This document shows positions 1-7,262 of a stretch of DNA of 64,000 nucleotides, one piece after another. A program made the translations under genes and the position numbers. Position 1 is the stretch's first letter; each line of letters opens with the position of its first letter. Source of the DNA: Bin80 sp965207565 (GTDB taxonomy: Bacteria; Bacteroidota; Rhodothermia; Rhodothermales; Bin80); assembly GCA_965207565.1 (NCBI GenBank), contig CBDBMQ010000009.1, forward strand, positions 124,001 to 188,000, read 5' to 3'. The notes below the pieces were generated by a model. That model was given only the letters and a program-made list of their open reading frames with translations, searched no databases and was not told the DNA's origin.

Positions 1-573
1 ATATCGGCCACGCTGACGTTTTCGTCCGAGAAGAAGACGCGTATACGTAAAAGTATATCCTATGGGTTATGGACGATCCCGGGAGCGATATCTGGTGCTT
101 TTATGGCCGCCAGGATTGAAGATGCCCTGTTCGAGAAAATTCTTGCGGGCCTGTTAATTGTGGTCGTTCTGACCATGCTTGTTCCGCGAGGGAATGGGGC
201 CTCTGATAAGATTGCGAGGAAATCAGTTTGGACGGGACCGGTACTTCTACTGATTGGATTCTATGGAGGATTTATTCAGATAGGCATCGGGTTTTTATTT
301 ATGGCTGTATTTTTCCACTTGTTGCACCTGGATCTGCTGACGACCACCGTCCATAAAGTTGCGGTTGTATTACTTTACACGATTCCAACACTCTTCGTGT
401 TTGCAATCCTGGGTAAAGTGGACTGGGGGTTTGGATTGACCTTGGCTGCAGGAAATGCGACAGGGGCGTTTATCGCCGCCAAGGTCGCAATTCGGCGAGG
501 CGAAAAGGTCATACGAGGAGTCATGGTCGTTGCCGTACTGGTCATGGCCCTGCGAATTCTCGGCCTAGTGTAA
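1..573 (+). CDS. TauE/SafE-family membrane permease (5' end missing)
   Basis: The reading frame is open from base 1, so the start lies left of the window; the first internal ATG is at 103. What is visible is the C-terminal part of an integral membrane protein with several hydrophobic segments (about residues 15-30, 48-75, 90-110 and the last 20 counted from the ATG at 103). The glycine-rich pattern (IPGAISGAF, GFYGGFIQIGIGF, LAAGNATGAFIAAKVA) is typical of the duplicated TauE/SafE fold, a family of sulfite/organosulfonate exporters. The substrate cannot be told from sequence. It ends 125 bp before the ABC ATPase gene. Confidence 0.75.
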   Translation: MSATLTFSSEKKTRIRKSISYGLWTIPGAISGAFMAARIEDALFEKILAGLLIVVVLTMLVPRGNGASDKIARKSVWTGPVLLLIGFYGGFIQIGIGFLFMAVFFHLLHLDLLTTTVHKVAVVLLYTIPTLFVFAILGKVDWGFGLTLAAGNATGAFIAAKVAIRRGEKVIRGVMVVAVLVMALRILGLV

Positions 574-697
574 ATGTATACTTGGTTTTCAGACGGTTCA
601 CATCGTGAAATAACTTTATCGTTGTATCTGGGGCTGATCTGAATCATGGTCTTGAAGAGTGGTGTAGATATTGATAAATGCTTCATATGCAAGTAGA

Positions 698-1360
698 ATG
701 ATCCATTTAACGATGCAAGGCGGCGGACACAGCTATGGATACCGGCGAATTTTTAGCGATATTGACTTGGAATTGTTCTCTGGGGATATCTTGGCAATCA
801 CCGGTGCAAATGGCTCGGGAAAGTCAACCCTACTGAAGACACTGGCAGGGATCCTCCGACCGACAAACGGTGAAGTAAAACTAATGCTTGCAGAACAATG
901 CATTCCACGGGAACAGCATGCTTTACACATAGGGCTTGTGGCACCGTATGTGAATGCATATGAGGATTTGACGTTGCGCGAGAATCTTAGATTTATAGGA
1001 AAGGCCCGATCAATGCACTCAAATCCAGTGCGGATAGAATCCACGGTCGCAGATGTTGGATTGACCGCTCACATTGACGAACCGGTAAGGACCTACTCGA
1101 CAGGCATGCAGCAGCGGGTGCGTCTTGCAGCCGCTTTGTTCCATGAACCCAAGGTCCTTCTACTGGATGAGCCAACGCTGGGTCTGGATCCAAAAGGAAA
1201 AGAAATTTTCAGGAAGATGGTAGCTGGAGCGAAGCAAGCCGAGCATTTGGTTGTAATTGCGTCCAATTCGGAAGATGAAATTGCCATGGCAGATCAACTC
1301 CTGTGTGTTGAGGATTATGCCCCAAAGGCCGGGCGGTTTGCATGGTCTTCACACAAATAG
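698..1360 (+). CDS. ABC transporter ATP-binding protein, CcmA-like
   Basis: A single nucleotide-binding domain of about 220 residues. Walker A is GANGSGKST (residues 36-44), the signature is YSTGMQQRVRLA, and Walker B is VLLLDEPT followed by a D-loop. Size and layout resemble CcmA, the ATPase of the CcmAB haem exporter of cytochrome c maturation, but no ccmB or ccmC is adjacent, so the partner permease is unknown. The frame can be extended upstream to a TTG at 671; the ATG at 698 (MIHLTMQGG) gives the normal family N-terminus and is preferred. The tail after the H-loop region is shorter than in many family members. Confidence 0.8.
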   Translation: MIHLTMQGGGHSYGYRRIFSDIDLELFSGDILAITGANGSGKSTLLKTLAGILRPTNGEVKLMLAEQCIPREQHALHIGLVAPYVNAYEDLTLRENLRFIGKARSMHSNPVRIESTVADVGLTAHIDEPVRTYSTGMQQRVRLAAALFHEPKVLLLDEPTLGLDPKGKEIFRKMVAGAKQAEHLVVIASNSEDEIAMADQLLCVEDYAPKAGRFAWSSHK

Positions 1361-1395
1361 TCGTATACTTTGAGCTAATCTAATACCATAAAATC

Positions 1396-1659
1396 ATGAT
1401 AGCCCGGCACCGTAAGGGTATGATCATCAAAAACACGAACAAGAAAGCAATCTCCGTTAAATTGGAAGGGCGTAAGATTGAGATTCCAGCCGGAGGTATG
1501 GTTCCCGTTACTTCTCAGGAAGTCATGGATAATGCATTGCGGGATTTGCTCCAGGTTCGTGAATTAGCGATCGTTCGCCCGCTCACAGAACAGGAAAACG
1601 AAGAAGTGCAGGAGAAATTTGGCCGGAAGAAGAAGCCTAGAAAATCCAAACGCTCATGA
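1396..1659 (+). CDS. small basic protein of unknown function
   Basis: An 87-residue protein with a central predicted beta-rich part (KAISVKLEGRKIEIPAGG) and a strongly basic tail (GRKKKPRKSKRS). I do not recognise a family. Its stop overlaps the start of the next gene as ATGA at 1656-1659, which implies translational coupling with the glycosyltransferase and supports it being a real gene. Translation may begin at 1396 or at the internal ATG at 1420 (MIIKNTNKK). The basic tail would suit binding of nucleic acid, perhaps RNA given the partner gene, but that is inference. Confidence 0.6.
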   Translation: MIARHRKGMIIKNTNKKAISVKLEGRKIEIPAGGMVPVTSQEVMDNALRDLLQVRELAIVRPLTEQENEEVQEKFGRKKKPRKSKRS

Positions 1660-2774
1660 AAGTACTGGCACTTGAGCCATGGTACGGTGGTTCGCATCGG
1701 AATTTTGTAAGCGGACTCATTCAAAATAGCCGTCACGAGTATCAACTCGTAACTATGGCATCAAGGTTTTGGAAGTGGAGACTTCAGGGTGGGGCCCAGA
1801 CACTTGCACGAAAATCCAGGCAACTGATCACAGATGGTTTTCAGCCCGATGTGATCCTGGCTTCCAGTATGGTTAATCTGCCGGCGTTTTTGGCTCTGGT
1901 TCGAAAAGAGATCGGTAGCGTGCCGGTAGTCTATTATTTGCACGAGAATCAACTGACCTATCCGCTATCAAGTGAGGAGAAGCGAGATTTATCGTATGCG
2001 TATATCAATTACCTCTCATGCCTAGCAGCGGATCAGGTTGTCTTCAATACAGATTTCCATTACAAAGAATTTATCCGTGCTCTTCCTGGCTTGCTGCGTG
2101 TATTTCCGGATTATACTCATTTGCACACCGTATCAGAAATTCGTGCAAAGAGCCAGGTCATGCACCTGGGAATGGATCTTCAAGCACATGCGCGCTATTC
2201 CAGCCCAGGGGATGCGAGAGATGGTCCACCGATTGTGCTCTGGAATCAGCGTTGGGAATATGATAAAAATCCAGAGGCTTTCTTCAGGATCATGAATCGT
2301 TTGGATGATGCAGGTTGCCGGTTTCGGTTGATTCTTGCAGGGAAGCGTTTTGAAGAGCAGCCATCTGAATTCGATGTTGCATTTGAACGTTATGCCGAGC
2401 GGATTCTACACTACGGATATGCAGAGGATTTTGAGGAGTACAGCCGGTTGTTGCATCGTGCAGATATTGTCGTATCAACTGCGGTTCACGAATTCTTTGG
2501 AATCGCAATGATGGAAGCCATCTATTGCGGATGCCATCCCCTGTTACCGAATCGTTTGAGTTACCCGGAATTGATACCAGAAAATCTACATAAACCATTA
2601 CTGCACGCGCCCATCCTTTATGACACGGAGGAAGAGTTGTTTACAATTTTAAAGGGGATGTTGACTGGTGAAGAGCATCCACTTCCCACCAGAACACTTC
2701 GAGGAGTCGTAGAGCGTCTTGATTGGTCAGTTCATGTAGAGCAATATGATGCTCTGATAGAGTCTTTAGCGTGA
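1656..2774 (+). CDS. DUF3524 glycosyltransferase, tRNA-queuosine alpha-mannosyltransferase-like
   Basis: A 372-residue GT-B glycosyltransferase. The N-terminal third matches the DUF3524 family: LALEPWYGGSHRNF at the start, then the HENQLTYP block and a FNTDFHYKEF-like segment. The C-terminal half is a GT4-type donor domain with an NQRWEYDKNPE segment and an HEFFGIAMMEAIYCGC donor-site motif. The vertebrate member of this family (QTMAN, formerly GTDC1) mannosylates queuosine at the wobble base of tRNA-Asp. The bacterial role is not established; modification of tRNA is the best guess. It is coupled to the small basic protein upstream by a 4-bp overlap. No other queuosine gene is in the window. 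Confidence 0.8.
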   Translation: MKVLALEPWYGGSHRNFVSGLIQNSRHEYQLVTMASRFWKWRLQGGAQTLARKSRQLITDGFQPDVILASSMVNLPAFLALVRKEIGSVPVVYYLHENQLTYPLSSEEKRDLSYAYINYLSCLAADQVVFNTDFHYKEFIRALPGLLRVFPDYTHLHTVSEIRAKSQVMHLGMDLQAHARYSSPGDARDGPPIVLWNQRWEYDKNPEAFFRIMNRLDDAGCRFRLILAGKRFEEQPSEFDVAFERYAERILHYGYAEDFEEYSRLLHRADIVVSTAVHEFFGIAMMEAIYCGCHPLLPNRLSYPELIPENLHKPLLHAPILYDTEEELFTILKGMLTGEEHPLPTRTLRGVVERLDWSVHVEQYDALIESLA

Positions 2775-3014
2775 GCGAGGTGATGTTGTCTTGTGTAGGG
2801 GCGAGAGCATAGGAAGGAAATAGGCGAAGCGCCGTGGTGTGCCAGGTTTTTGTAGAGGCGCGATGGTCGGCTCATTTGAGAATGTTGCCTGACTGCGTAC
2901 TGCTGGATTCACTCACCAGGGGGACAGCGAAACAAGCCCTGGCAGAGGCACCATCTGCATTCATTCGGATCTGATCGGAAATCCCTATTTTTGTTAAAAC
3001 CCTCATGAGCTACG

Positions 3015-3455
3015 ATGCCAACAGAACACTATCAGCGTGTAAAAACTTTTATGAAGAAGGTCGGTCAAGCTATCCCAACAGAAGTGGTGGTTCCAGACGA
3101 ACATACACGGTTGCTCCGTGCTCGTCTGATTCTTGAAGAAGCATTGGAAACCGTGCATGCCCTTGGTATATCGGTTCAGGTTCAGGGGAAGGAAGTAGAT
3201 ATAGAGTCGTGTGAGTTTACGCCGGATAAGCCGATTGATCTAGAAGGTGTAGCGGATGGTTGTGCCGACATATCTGTCGTAACGGTGGGCACCCTAATTG
3301 CGTTTGGGATAGATGATGAGGAGTTGCTCCGTGAGGTAGATGAGGCAAATTTGCGAAAGTTTGGATCCGGCAGTTATGCCCGTGAGGATGGCAAGTGGAT
3401 GAAACCACGAGATTGGACTCCTCCAGATATAGCAGGTGTGTTGGCTAATCAGTAG
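3015..3455 (+). CDS. MazG-like / PRA-PH-like nucleotide pyrophosphohydrolase
   Basis: A 146-residue all-alpha protein with the acidic helix pattern of the MazG/HisE-like superfamily: RLILEEALETVHAL (EExxE) in the first half, then DGCADISVVTVGTLIAFG and REVDEANLRKF, which supply the remaining Mg-binding acidic residues. Such enzymes hydrolyse (d)NTPs or modified nucleotides to monophosphates and pyrophosphate. The specific substrate is unknown. The C-terminal SGSYAREDGKWMKPRDW segment is typical of phage- and bacterium-encoded stand-alone versions. It is separated from the preceding gene by 240 bp in which I see no gene or clear signal. Confidence 0.75.
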   Translation: MPTEHYQRVKTFMKKVGQAIPTEVVVPDEHTRLLRARLILEEALETVHALGISVQVQGKEVDIESCEFTPDKPIDLEGVADGCADISVVTVGTLIAFGIDDEELLREVDEANLRKFGSGSYAREDGKWMKPRDWTPPDIAGVLANQ

Positions 3456-3609
3456 GGCAGGGGCATGATGGGCGGAGATCCAGTAGATTTACTCTTGGGA
3501 TCTTTTGAACAGCATTGTATCGTATCCATTTTGTCGATAAGTGAGAAACATAAAATCAATTTTGATGGAATCGTGCATAGAGCCCAGGGTATTGGTTGAG
3601 AGCAAACTT

Positions 3610-5037
3610 ATGCACAGCATCCGCAGCCTAGCAGCTATGATTGGTAGTCTGCTCTTTGTGGTGTCCAGCGTAATGGCTCAACGATCACCTCAGATTGAGA
3701 TTGATTACGCTTCTTTCGCCTATGATGAGCGGGAGTCCCTGGTGGAGCTTTATATGGCGGTGAAGGCGAGTTCCCTCACGTATGCGGCACAGGACTCGGG
3801 GTACAGCGCCGAGATTCCACTTCATTTGAGTTTGGCACGTTCCTCAGCAGATGCGAACCGGGATCTGGCAGAAGATCGCCCCGTGTGGGTGCAGGAAGAT
3901 GAATTGCGCTTTTTCGTGCCCGACACATCTTCAATGATTGAGGGGCAAGTTTTTTTGCGCCAAACTCGATTCACGGCGGTTCCAGGTGAGTATGAGTTGC
4001 AAGTGGATCTGTCGATTACAGAGCAGGAAGTGATCCAGTCACGCCGAGATCTGATCATACCTGATTACAGCCAAGAGGAAAGCTGTTCGCTTTCAGACAT
4101 CACCTTGGCTTCCAGTATTGCGGACTCGGATGATAGCGAGGATCCCCACTACAAGAACGGATTATCGATCCTCCCGAATACGGATCAATTGTACGGCGCG
4201 GATTCTGCAGAACTATTCTATTATGCAGAAGCCTACAATACCGGTTGTGCCGCGTCAGATTCACGTGAGTATACCGTGCTCACGTATGTGGCAGAAGCAA
4301 GCAGTCCCATTCCGGTTCCGGGTCTTGAGAAGCGATCGAAACGTAAGGTGCGCCAGACGGATATTTTTGTTGGTTCATTTGATTTGTCTGACCTTGGATC
4401 GGGAACCTACTTTCTCCGCATGGCAATTCTGAGTGGCACCAATGAAGCTGTGGTAGAAGAGAGCCGAAAATTCTTTGTTTTTAATCCATCTGTAGATGCT
4501 CCCCGGCCCAGCGCGATTGCCGGTAACGAGACATTTGAGACAAGCAGCTATGTAACTATGACAGAGGAAGAAGTAGAAAGGGGACTGGAGTATATTCAGG
4601 TCATTGCAAATGAGCAGGAATCCAGACGGATTCGACGTGTTGAAGATTTGGATGAGCGAAGAAGGTTATTAATGAATTTTTGGGAGGTACGTGATCCAAC
4701 TCCAGGGGCAGGGGGTAATGAGTTCCGGGATGAGTTCTATCGCTTGCTGACGTATGCCAATGAACGCTATTCTGCTCAGCGAGTCGAAGGATGGGAGACG
4801 GACCGCGGGAATACTCTCCTAAGGTATGGCAGGCCAACAGATATTGAATCAAATATGTATGAGCGAGGACGAAAGCCATACGAGATATGGAAGTACAATA
4901 ACATCCCCGGTGAGGGACAGGCTGAATTTATATTTGCGGATTTAGATGGGTTTGGTGATTTCGAATTGATTCACTCTACAGTTGCAGGTGAGCGGAAGCT
5001 TCCTGATTGGCCTCAAAGAATTTCCGATAGGTATTGA
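3610..5037 (+). CDS. GWxTD domain-containing exported protein
   Basis: The frame is open from a GTG at 3541, but the ATG at 3610 starts a clean signal peptide (MHSIRSLAAMIGSLLFVVSS, cleavage after VMA-Q), so that start is chosen, giving about 475 residues. The N-terminal two thirds are beta-rich and unassigned. The C-terminal part holds the family motif GWETDRG followed by LLRYGRPTDIE and an EIWKYNN segment, as in GWxTD proteins of Bacteroidota and Gemmatimonadota, whose role is unknown. The last bases abut the asparaginyl-tRNA synthetase start (1-nt gap to GTG 5039), so the two are probably cotranscribed. Confidence 0.82.
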   Translation: MHSIRSLAAMIGSLLFVVSSVMAQRSPQIEIDYASFAYDERESLVELYMAVKASSLTYAAQDSGYSAEIPLHLSLARSSADANRDLAEDRPVWVQEDELRFFVPDTSSMIEGQVFLRQTRFTAVPGEYELQVDLSITEQEVIQSRRDLIIPDYSQEESCSLSDITLASSIADSDDSEDPHYKNGLSILPNTDQLYGADSAELFYYAEAYNTGCAASDSREYTVLTYVAEASSPIPVPGLEKRSKRKVRQTDIFVGSFDLSDLGSGTYFLRMAILSGTNEAVVEESRKFFVFNPSVDAPRPSAIAGNETFETSSYVTMTEEEVERGLEYIQVIANEQESRRIRRVEDLDERRRLLMNFWEVRDPTPGAGGNEFRDEFYRLLTYANERYSAQRVEGWETDRGNTLLRYGRPTDIESNMYERGRKPYEIWKYNNIPGEGQAEFIFADLDGFGDFELIHSTVAGERKLPDWPQRISDRY

Positions 5038-5038
5038 C

Positions 5039-6538
5039 GTGGAAACAACAACAATAGAATCGCTCGCAGAGCAGATTGGACAGACAGCTACCCTGCGGGG
5101 TTGGTTACAGCAAAAACGTGGTTCCAAGGGACTATTTTTCCTGGTTCTCCGTGATGGGACAGGTCTGGTCCAATGTGTGGTGAATCAGCAGAATGTAGAT
5201 ATACCTTCATGGGAAAATGCATCTGTTGCAACTCAGGAGACATCGCTGGTGATCAAAGGGGAAGTCCAGAGGGATGAGCGTCAGGTCGGGGGCGTGGAAG
5301 TGCAGGTTTCGAGCATTGACGTGATCCAAATCGTAGACGATTATCCGATTACTCCCAAGTCACATGGAGTAGAATTTTTGATGGATCGGCGTCATCTATG
5401 GCTTCGAAGTCGACGCCCCTGGGCGGTGATGCGTATTCGAAACCGCATCATTATGAGCATACACAATTTTTTTCAGGAGCGTGGTTTTCTCCAGATGGAT
5501 GCTCCGCTTCTTACCAAGAATGCGGTGGAAGGAACCAGTACGCTCTTTGAGATTGATTATTTTGGAAGCTCAGCATACCTGACACAGAGCGGCCAGCTTC
5601 ATGGAGAAGTTATGGCAATGGCTTTCAATAAGATCTATACTTTCGGCCCTGTTTTTCGTGCAGAAAAATCAAAGACACGAAGGCATCTGACCGAGTTCTG
5701 GATGATAGAGCCCGAAATGGCGTTCTATGATTTAGGGATGAATATGACGCTTGCAGAGGACTTTCTGGTCCGGATTGCTTCGGATGCGGTGTCTGACTGT
5801 GAAGAGGAACTGGCGTTATTGGGGCGAGATCTGAATGCACTACGCCATGTTCAGGCACCGTTTCCGCGCTTGACGTACAGTGAAGCCGTAGAGCTTCTTC
5901 AAAGCGAAAAAACCCGACTCTTGGTTGAAGAAAGACAACAAGAATTATGCAGTCAGAGATTAGATCTCGAAAAGGAGCGTGCACAGAACAGGGAGATTTA
6001 TGCACGCTCAAAGGAGTGGAAGAAGCGTTGTATTGATGCGCGCGAGATTGAGATTAATGCCCGTCTTGATCAGATTGAGGAAGAACTGCGTAACCTGCCT
6101 AAATGGCAGCAATCAGCTGCTGAGTTTGAATGGGGGAAAGATTTTGGCGGTAGTGACGAGACGCTATTAACCTGGCACTTTGATCGTCCAATTATTGTGC
6201 ATCGTTATCCAGAGGCCGTCAAAGCATTCTATATGAAGCGTGATCCAGAAGATGACCGTCTGGCACTTGGGATGGATGTCTTGGCTCCTGAAGGTTTCGG
6301 GGAGATTATCGGTGGTGGTCAACGCGCGGATGACTTGGTTTTTTTGGAGGAACAGGTAAGACGGCATAATCTTCCTCAGGAAGCGTTTGAATGGTATTTT
6401 GATCTTCGCCGATATGGTACCGTGCCCCACAGTGGCTTTGGCCTAGGCCTTGAACGGACGGTTGCATGGGTTTGTGGGTTGGAACATATCCGGGAAACGA
6501 TACCATTTCCTCGAACACTCGGACGACTTACACCGTAG
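5039..6538 (+). CDS. asnS: asparaginyl-tRNA synthetase with a long coiled insertion
   Basis: A class IIb aminoacyl-tRNA synthetase that charges tRNA-Asn. The N-terminal OB-fold anticodon-binding domain (TLRGWLQQKRGSKGLFFL, LRDGTGLVQCVV) is followed by class II motif 2 (FRAEKSKTRRHLTEFWMIE) and motif 3 (GFGLGLERTVAWVCGL ... IPFPRTLGR). I choose the GTG at 5039, one base after the upstream stop and just ahead of the OB fold; the frame itself is open from 4982. About 70 charged residues (roughly 288-359), rich in Glu, Arg and Lys and probably coiled coil, are inserted before the FEWGKDFG segment. That makes the protein about 500 residues against about 430-470 for usual AsnRS. Confidence 0.93.
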   Translation: METTTIESLAEQIGQTATLRGWLQQKRGSKGLFFLVLRDGTGLVQCVVNQQNVDIPSWENASVATQETSLVIKGEVQRDERQVGGVEVQVSSIDVIQIVDDYPITPKSHGVEFLMDRRHLWLRSRRPWAVMRIRNRIIMSIHNFFQERGFLQMDAPLLTKNAVEGTSTLFEIDYFGSSAYLTQSGQLHGEVMAMAFNKIYTFGPVFRAEKSKTRRHLTEFWMIEPEMAFYDLGMNMTLAEDFLVRIASDAVSDCEEELALLGRDLNALRHVQAPFPRLTYSEAVELLQSEKTRLLVEERQQELCSQRLDLEKERAQNREIYARSKEWKKRCIDAREIEINARLDQIEEELRNLPKWQQSAAEFEWGKDFGGSDETLLTWHFDRPIIVHRYPEAVKAFYMKRDPEDDRLALGMDVLAPEGFGEIIGGGQRADDLVFLEEQVRRHNLPQEAFEWYFDLRRYGTVPHSGFGLGLERTVAWVCGLEHIRETIPFPRTLGRLTP

Positions 6539-6540
6539 GG

Positions 6541-7203
6541 ATGGAGCATTATCCACAGAAGCCGCTACAGTTTACTCCGCGATTGCCGGAAGAAATGTTA
6601 GCACGGGCTCAGCAGTTCCGTGCACTGATGCAGCAGCGGCATTCGGTTCGCACATTCAGCAGCCGCCCCGTTGCTCGTGAGTTGATCGAGCAGGCGATCC
6701 TGACCGCCGGCACGGCTCCCAGTGGAGCACATCGGGAGCCGTGGCATTTTGTTGCCGTAAATGATCCTGGAATACAGTCGGAGATTCGAAAGGCCGCTGA
6801 AAAAGAAGAGCGAGAGAGCTACGAGCGGCGAATGTCAAAAGAGTGGCTAGATGCCCTTTACCCACTTGGAACCGACTGGAATAAGCCATTTCTTGAAACT
6901 GCTCCCTGGCTGGTGATCTGTTTTGCAAAGAATATTGGGGATGACGGGAAGAAAAATTATTATGTCCAAGAGAGTTGTGGCATTGCATGTGGGTTATTCA
7001 TCGCCGCGATCCACAATCTGGGTTTAGTGACACTGACCCATACTCCCAGTCCAATGCGATTTCTGGGAGATATTCTTGAGCGGCCCAAACACGAAAGGGC
7101 CTACATCCTGTTTCCTGTGGGATACCCTGCGGAGGGGGTGATGGTACCGGATTTAAAACGAAAAAGCCAAGAACAGTTAGTTACCTGGCAAGAACGCGAT
7201 TAA
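6541..7203 (+). CDS. nitroreductase-fold flavoprotein, iodotyrosine deiodinase-like
   Basis: A 220-residue FMN enzyme of the nitroreductase superfamily, closest in pattern to iodotyrosine deiodinase (IYD). Visible motifs are RHSVRTFS (FMN phosphate contact), TAPSGAHREPWHF, ESCGIACGLFIAAIHN, and THTPSPMRFL ... FPVGYPA. The substrate-binding lid triad of IYD (Glu, Tyr, Lys with spacing +4 and +21) is present as E90, Y94 and K115, so halotyrosine reductive dehalogenation is the likely activity. The frame is open from 6466 inside asnS, but the ATG at 6541, two bases after the asnS stop, gives the family N-terminus. A hairpin follows at 7210-7248. Confidence 0.88.
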   Translation: MEHYPQKPLQFTPRLPEEMLARAQQFRALMQQRHSVRTFSSRPVARELIEQAILTAGTAPSGAHREPWHFVAVNDPGIQSEIRKAAEKEERESYERRMSKEWLDALYPLGTDWNKPFLETAPWLVICFAKNIGDDGKKNYYVQESCGIACGLFIAAIHNLGLVTLTHTPSPMRFLGDILERPKHERAYILFPVGYPAEGVMVPDLKRKSQEQLVTWQERD

Positions 7204-7209
7204 GCAGAG

Positions 7210-7248
7210 CCTTCGGGATCCTTGCTGTGTAATCAAGAATCCCGAAGG
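7210..7248. terminator. hairpin between convergent genes, probable bidirectional terminator
   Basis: A 15-nt left arm (7210-7224) pairs with the right arm (7234-7248) at 14 of 15 positions around a 9-nt loop. It lies between the ends of the converging deiodinase-like gene and glutamine synthetase. There is no strong T-tract on either side, so termination is inferred from position and stem strength. Confidence 0.6.
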
Positions 7249-7262
7249 GAGGCGGGTTTGGA

